Origin: Populus alba
Lineage: Eukaryota; Streptophyta; Magnoliopsida; Malpighiales; Salicaceae
Direction: 5' to 3'
Length of the DNA stretch: 64,000 nucleotides
Assembly (NCBI RefSeq): GCF_005239225.2
Contig: NC_133288.1
Location: 7,645,035-7,709,034, forward strand
Shown: piece after piece, positions 62,815-64,000 of the stretch
How the letters are laid out: every line of letters starts with the position of its first letter
How positions within the stretch are numbered: the first letter of the stretch is position 1
Notes under the pieces: model-generated
Databases searched by the model: none
What the model was told of the DNA's origin: nothing
Seen by the model: only the letters and a program-made list of their open reading frames with translations
Translations under genes and position numbers: made by a program

Positions 62815-64000
62815 ACTCAGGTCACAAGTGTCATAAACCATTTTTGGGTTATTCCCCAAATTCATTTTTTCTCTTCCAAAAAATAAAAAAAATATTCCAA
62901 CTAAAAAAAAAATCCAAAAAATAATAACAATAAGAAGAGGATGTAGAGTGCCCTGGATTTGGGTGGATTGGAATGTCCAAAGCAGGCAATATCTTACTAG
63001 TGAGGTGGAGTGTTACAAGATTATTCTATTGTTGAGTTTCATGATTTGATTCAATTTGTTTTTGTTTGTGATTTCTCTTTACCTTTTATTTGCATAGACA
63101 ATCATTTGATTATATAAAAAATATATTACAAGAATCATAGTTATTAAGCAAAATCTAGTACATAACCTGTGTTACAAGATCAAATATTTTAATGTTTTTA
63201 TTTATTTATTTATTTTCATTCTTTAATATTTTATTTTTTCAAAATTGATTTTCATGTTTTTTTTATCACTTTTATTTTTATGAGGTTGTCTCAATTATGT
63301 GCTTATGGTTGCAAGGTCAACGCGTCTACACGAGTTGACCAATGTTTTTTTTTTTGTTTTTTTTTTTTTTCAGTTTTATCATTCAAGATTGAATTATAAT
63401 TTTTTTTTCTCTTGTTGACATAAATAGTTATTTCACTAAATGAAAATAATATTATACTTGTTAAACACAATTAAGTATAAACCCGTGTTTTAAGATCAAA
63501 TATTTTAATCTTAGTTATTTATTAATGAAGCATCAATTTAATTAATTAAATACATGTATATATAGATATTTTGATTTATGATTGAAATTTTTTTATATAT
63601 ATAAAATATATTAGAAAAACCTTCATATTTTTTTATTGAAAACAAAAATAATTGCCACGCGGGTACAAAACTAGAAGACAGAATCACAAGTTTGATCGCA
63701 ACTTTTGCCCATTTGGAGGGAAACCCTCCAAAAGTTCAAACCTAGACACCAACCCCTCAGATGATTCACCCAAATTCAAATTTATACACTTCGCTATCTC
63801 ATCAATACAACGACGGCAGCGGCAACAACAAAGCCAAGACACGCGTAGTAAAAGAAACGGAAAGAAAAAAAACCCTTCCTTTCCTTACCAAAAACAAAAA
63901 CCCATTTTTATTATTGTCCAAATTCCCCCTCTTCCTCCCCCGTACACATCTTCCTTAAGCAAACCCAAAGGAATCCCGCAATATCATTTTTGTAGTAATC
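62815..64000. other. Right-edge intergenic sequence, possible 5' region of the next gene
   Basis: Two diverged direct repeats lie at about 63,165-63,200 and 63,478-63,512 ('gtgtt..aagatcaaatatttt'). One unit of the ~150-bp dispersed repeat lies at 63,270-63,400. From about 63,690 the sequence becomes less AT-rich and CA/CT-rich, like a plant promoter or 5' UTR. The gene itself, if any, would lie beyond the window. The open frame at 63,761-63,958 shows no known domain. Confidence 0.35.

Overview
This is a nuclear, AT-rich plant window with intron-bearing genes (GT/AG junctions), frequent LTR retrotransposon sequence, a tRNA-derived SINE, small inverted-repeat transposons and microsatellites. 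The gene set and several repeat families resemble a woody eudicot of the poplar/willow family (Salicaceae, probably Populus). That placement rests on recollection of families, not on a search.

Layout. (1) 1-11,604: an 11 kb LTR retrotransposon on the minus strand (632-11,599). It has 2.1 kb LTRs, a 5-bp target duplication (ACAAT), a tRNA-Arg primer-binding site and a polypurine tract. No gag-pol frame is visible, and four tandem-repeat arrays lie just upstream of the polypurine tract. It sits beside or inside an older, opposite-facing remnant of a related element (1-631). (2) 11,605-16,380: gene-poor. (3) 16,627-22,174 (+): NOC3, 13 exons, with site II and telo-box motifs upstream. (4) 22,768-24,168 (-): a complete aldo-keto reductase, tail to tail with NOC3. 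(5) 24,200-34,600: a SINE with target duplications, LTR debris, two broken PPR (Rf-like) fragments and a duplicated roughly 0.9-kb flank. (6) 34,699-36,983 (+): a three-exon TPR protein with an acidic tail. (7) 37,000-44,300: repeat sequence, including a degenerate ~150-bp repeat, an 84-bp array and a 947-bp Harbinger-like non-autonomous transposon. (8) 45,198-48,542 (+): a cyclin T gene with an apparent 1-nt frameshift in its last exon. (9) 48,560-52,500: gene-free, with a ~42-bp degenerate minisatellite. (10) 52,515-57,963 (-): a CYP59-type cyclophilin (PPIase + RRM + zinc knuckle + charged tail) in 14 exons, one intron of which holds a tandemly duplicated ~430-bp segment. (11) 58,000-64,000: repeats, including a second remnant of the LTR family of region 1 that is itself split by a 1.59-kb solo LTR.

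The genes do not form a pathway. NOC3 acts in 60S ribosome assembly, cyclin T (with CDK9/CDKC) in Pol II elongation, and CYP59 at the Pol II C-terminal domain and pre-mRNA. The AKR is metabolic and the TPR protein is probably a scaffold or co-chaperone. The most unusual content is in the non-coding elements: hairpin-forming tandem repeats with covarying stems in the LTR element, nested generations of one LTR family, and an intronic duplicated gene-like fragment.

All splice models were built by eye. Coding lengths of NOC3, AKR, TPR and CYP59 are exact multiples of three, which supports them.
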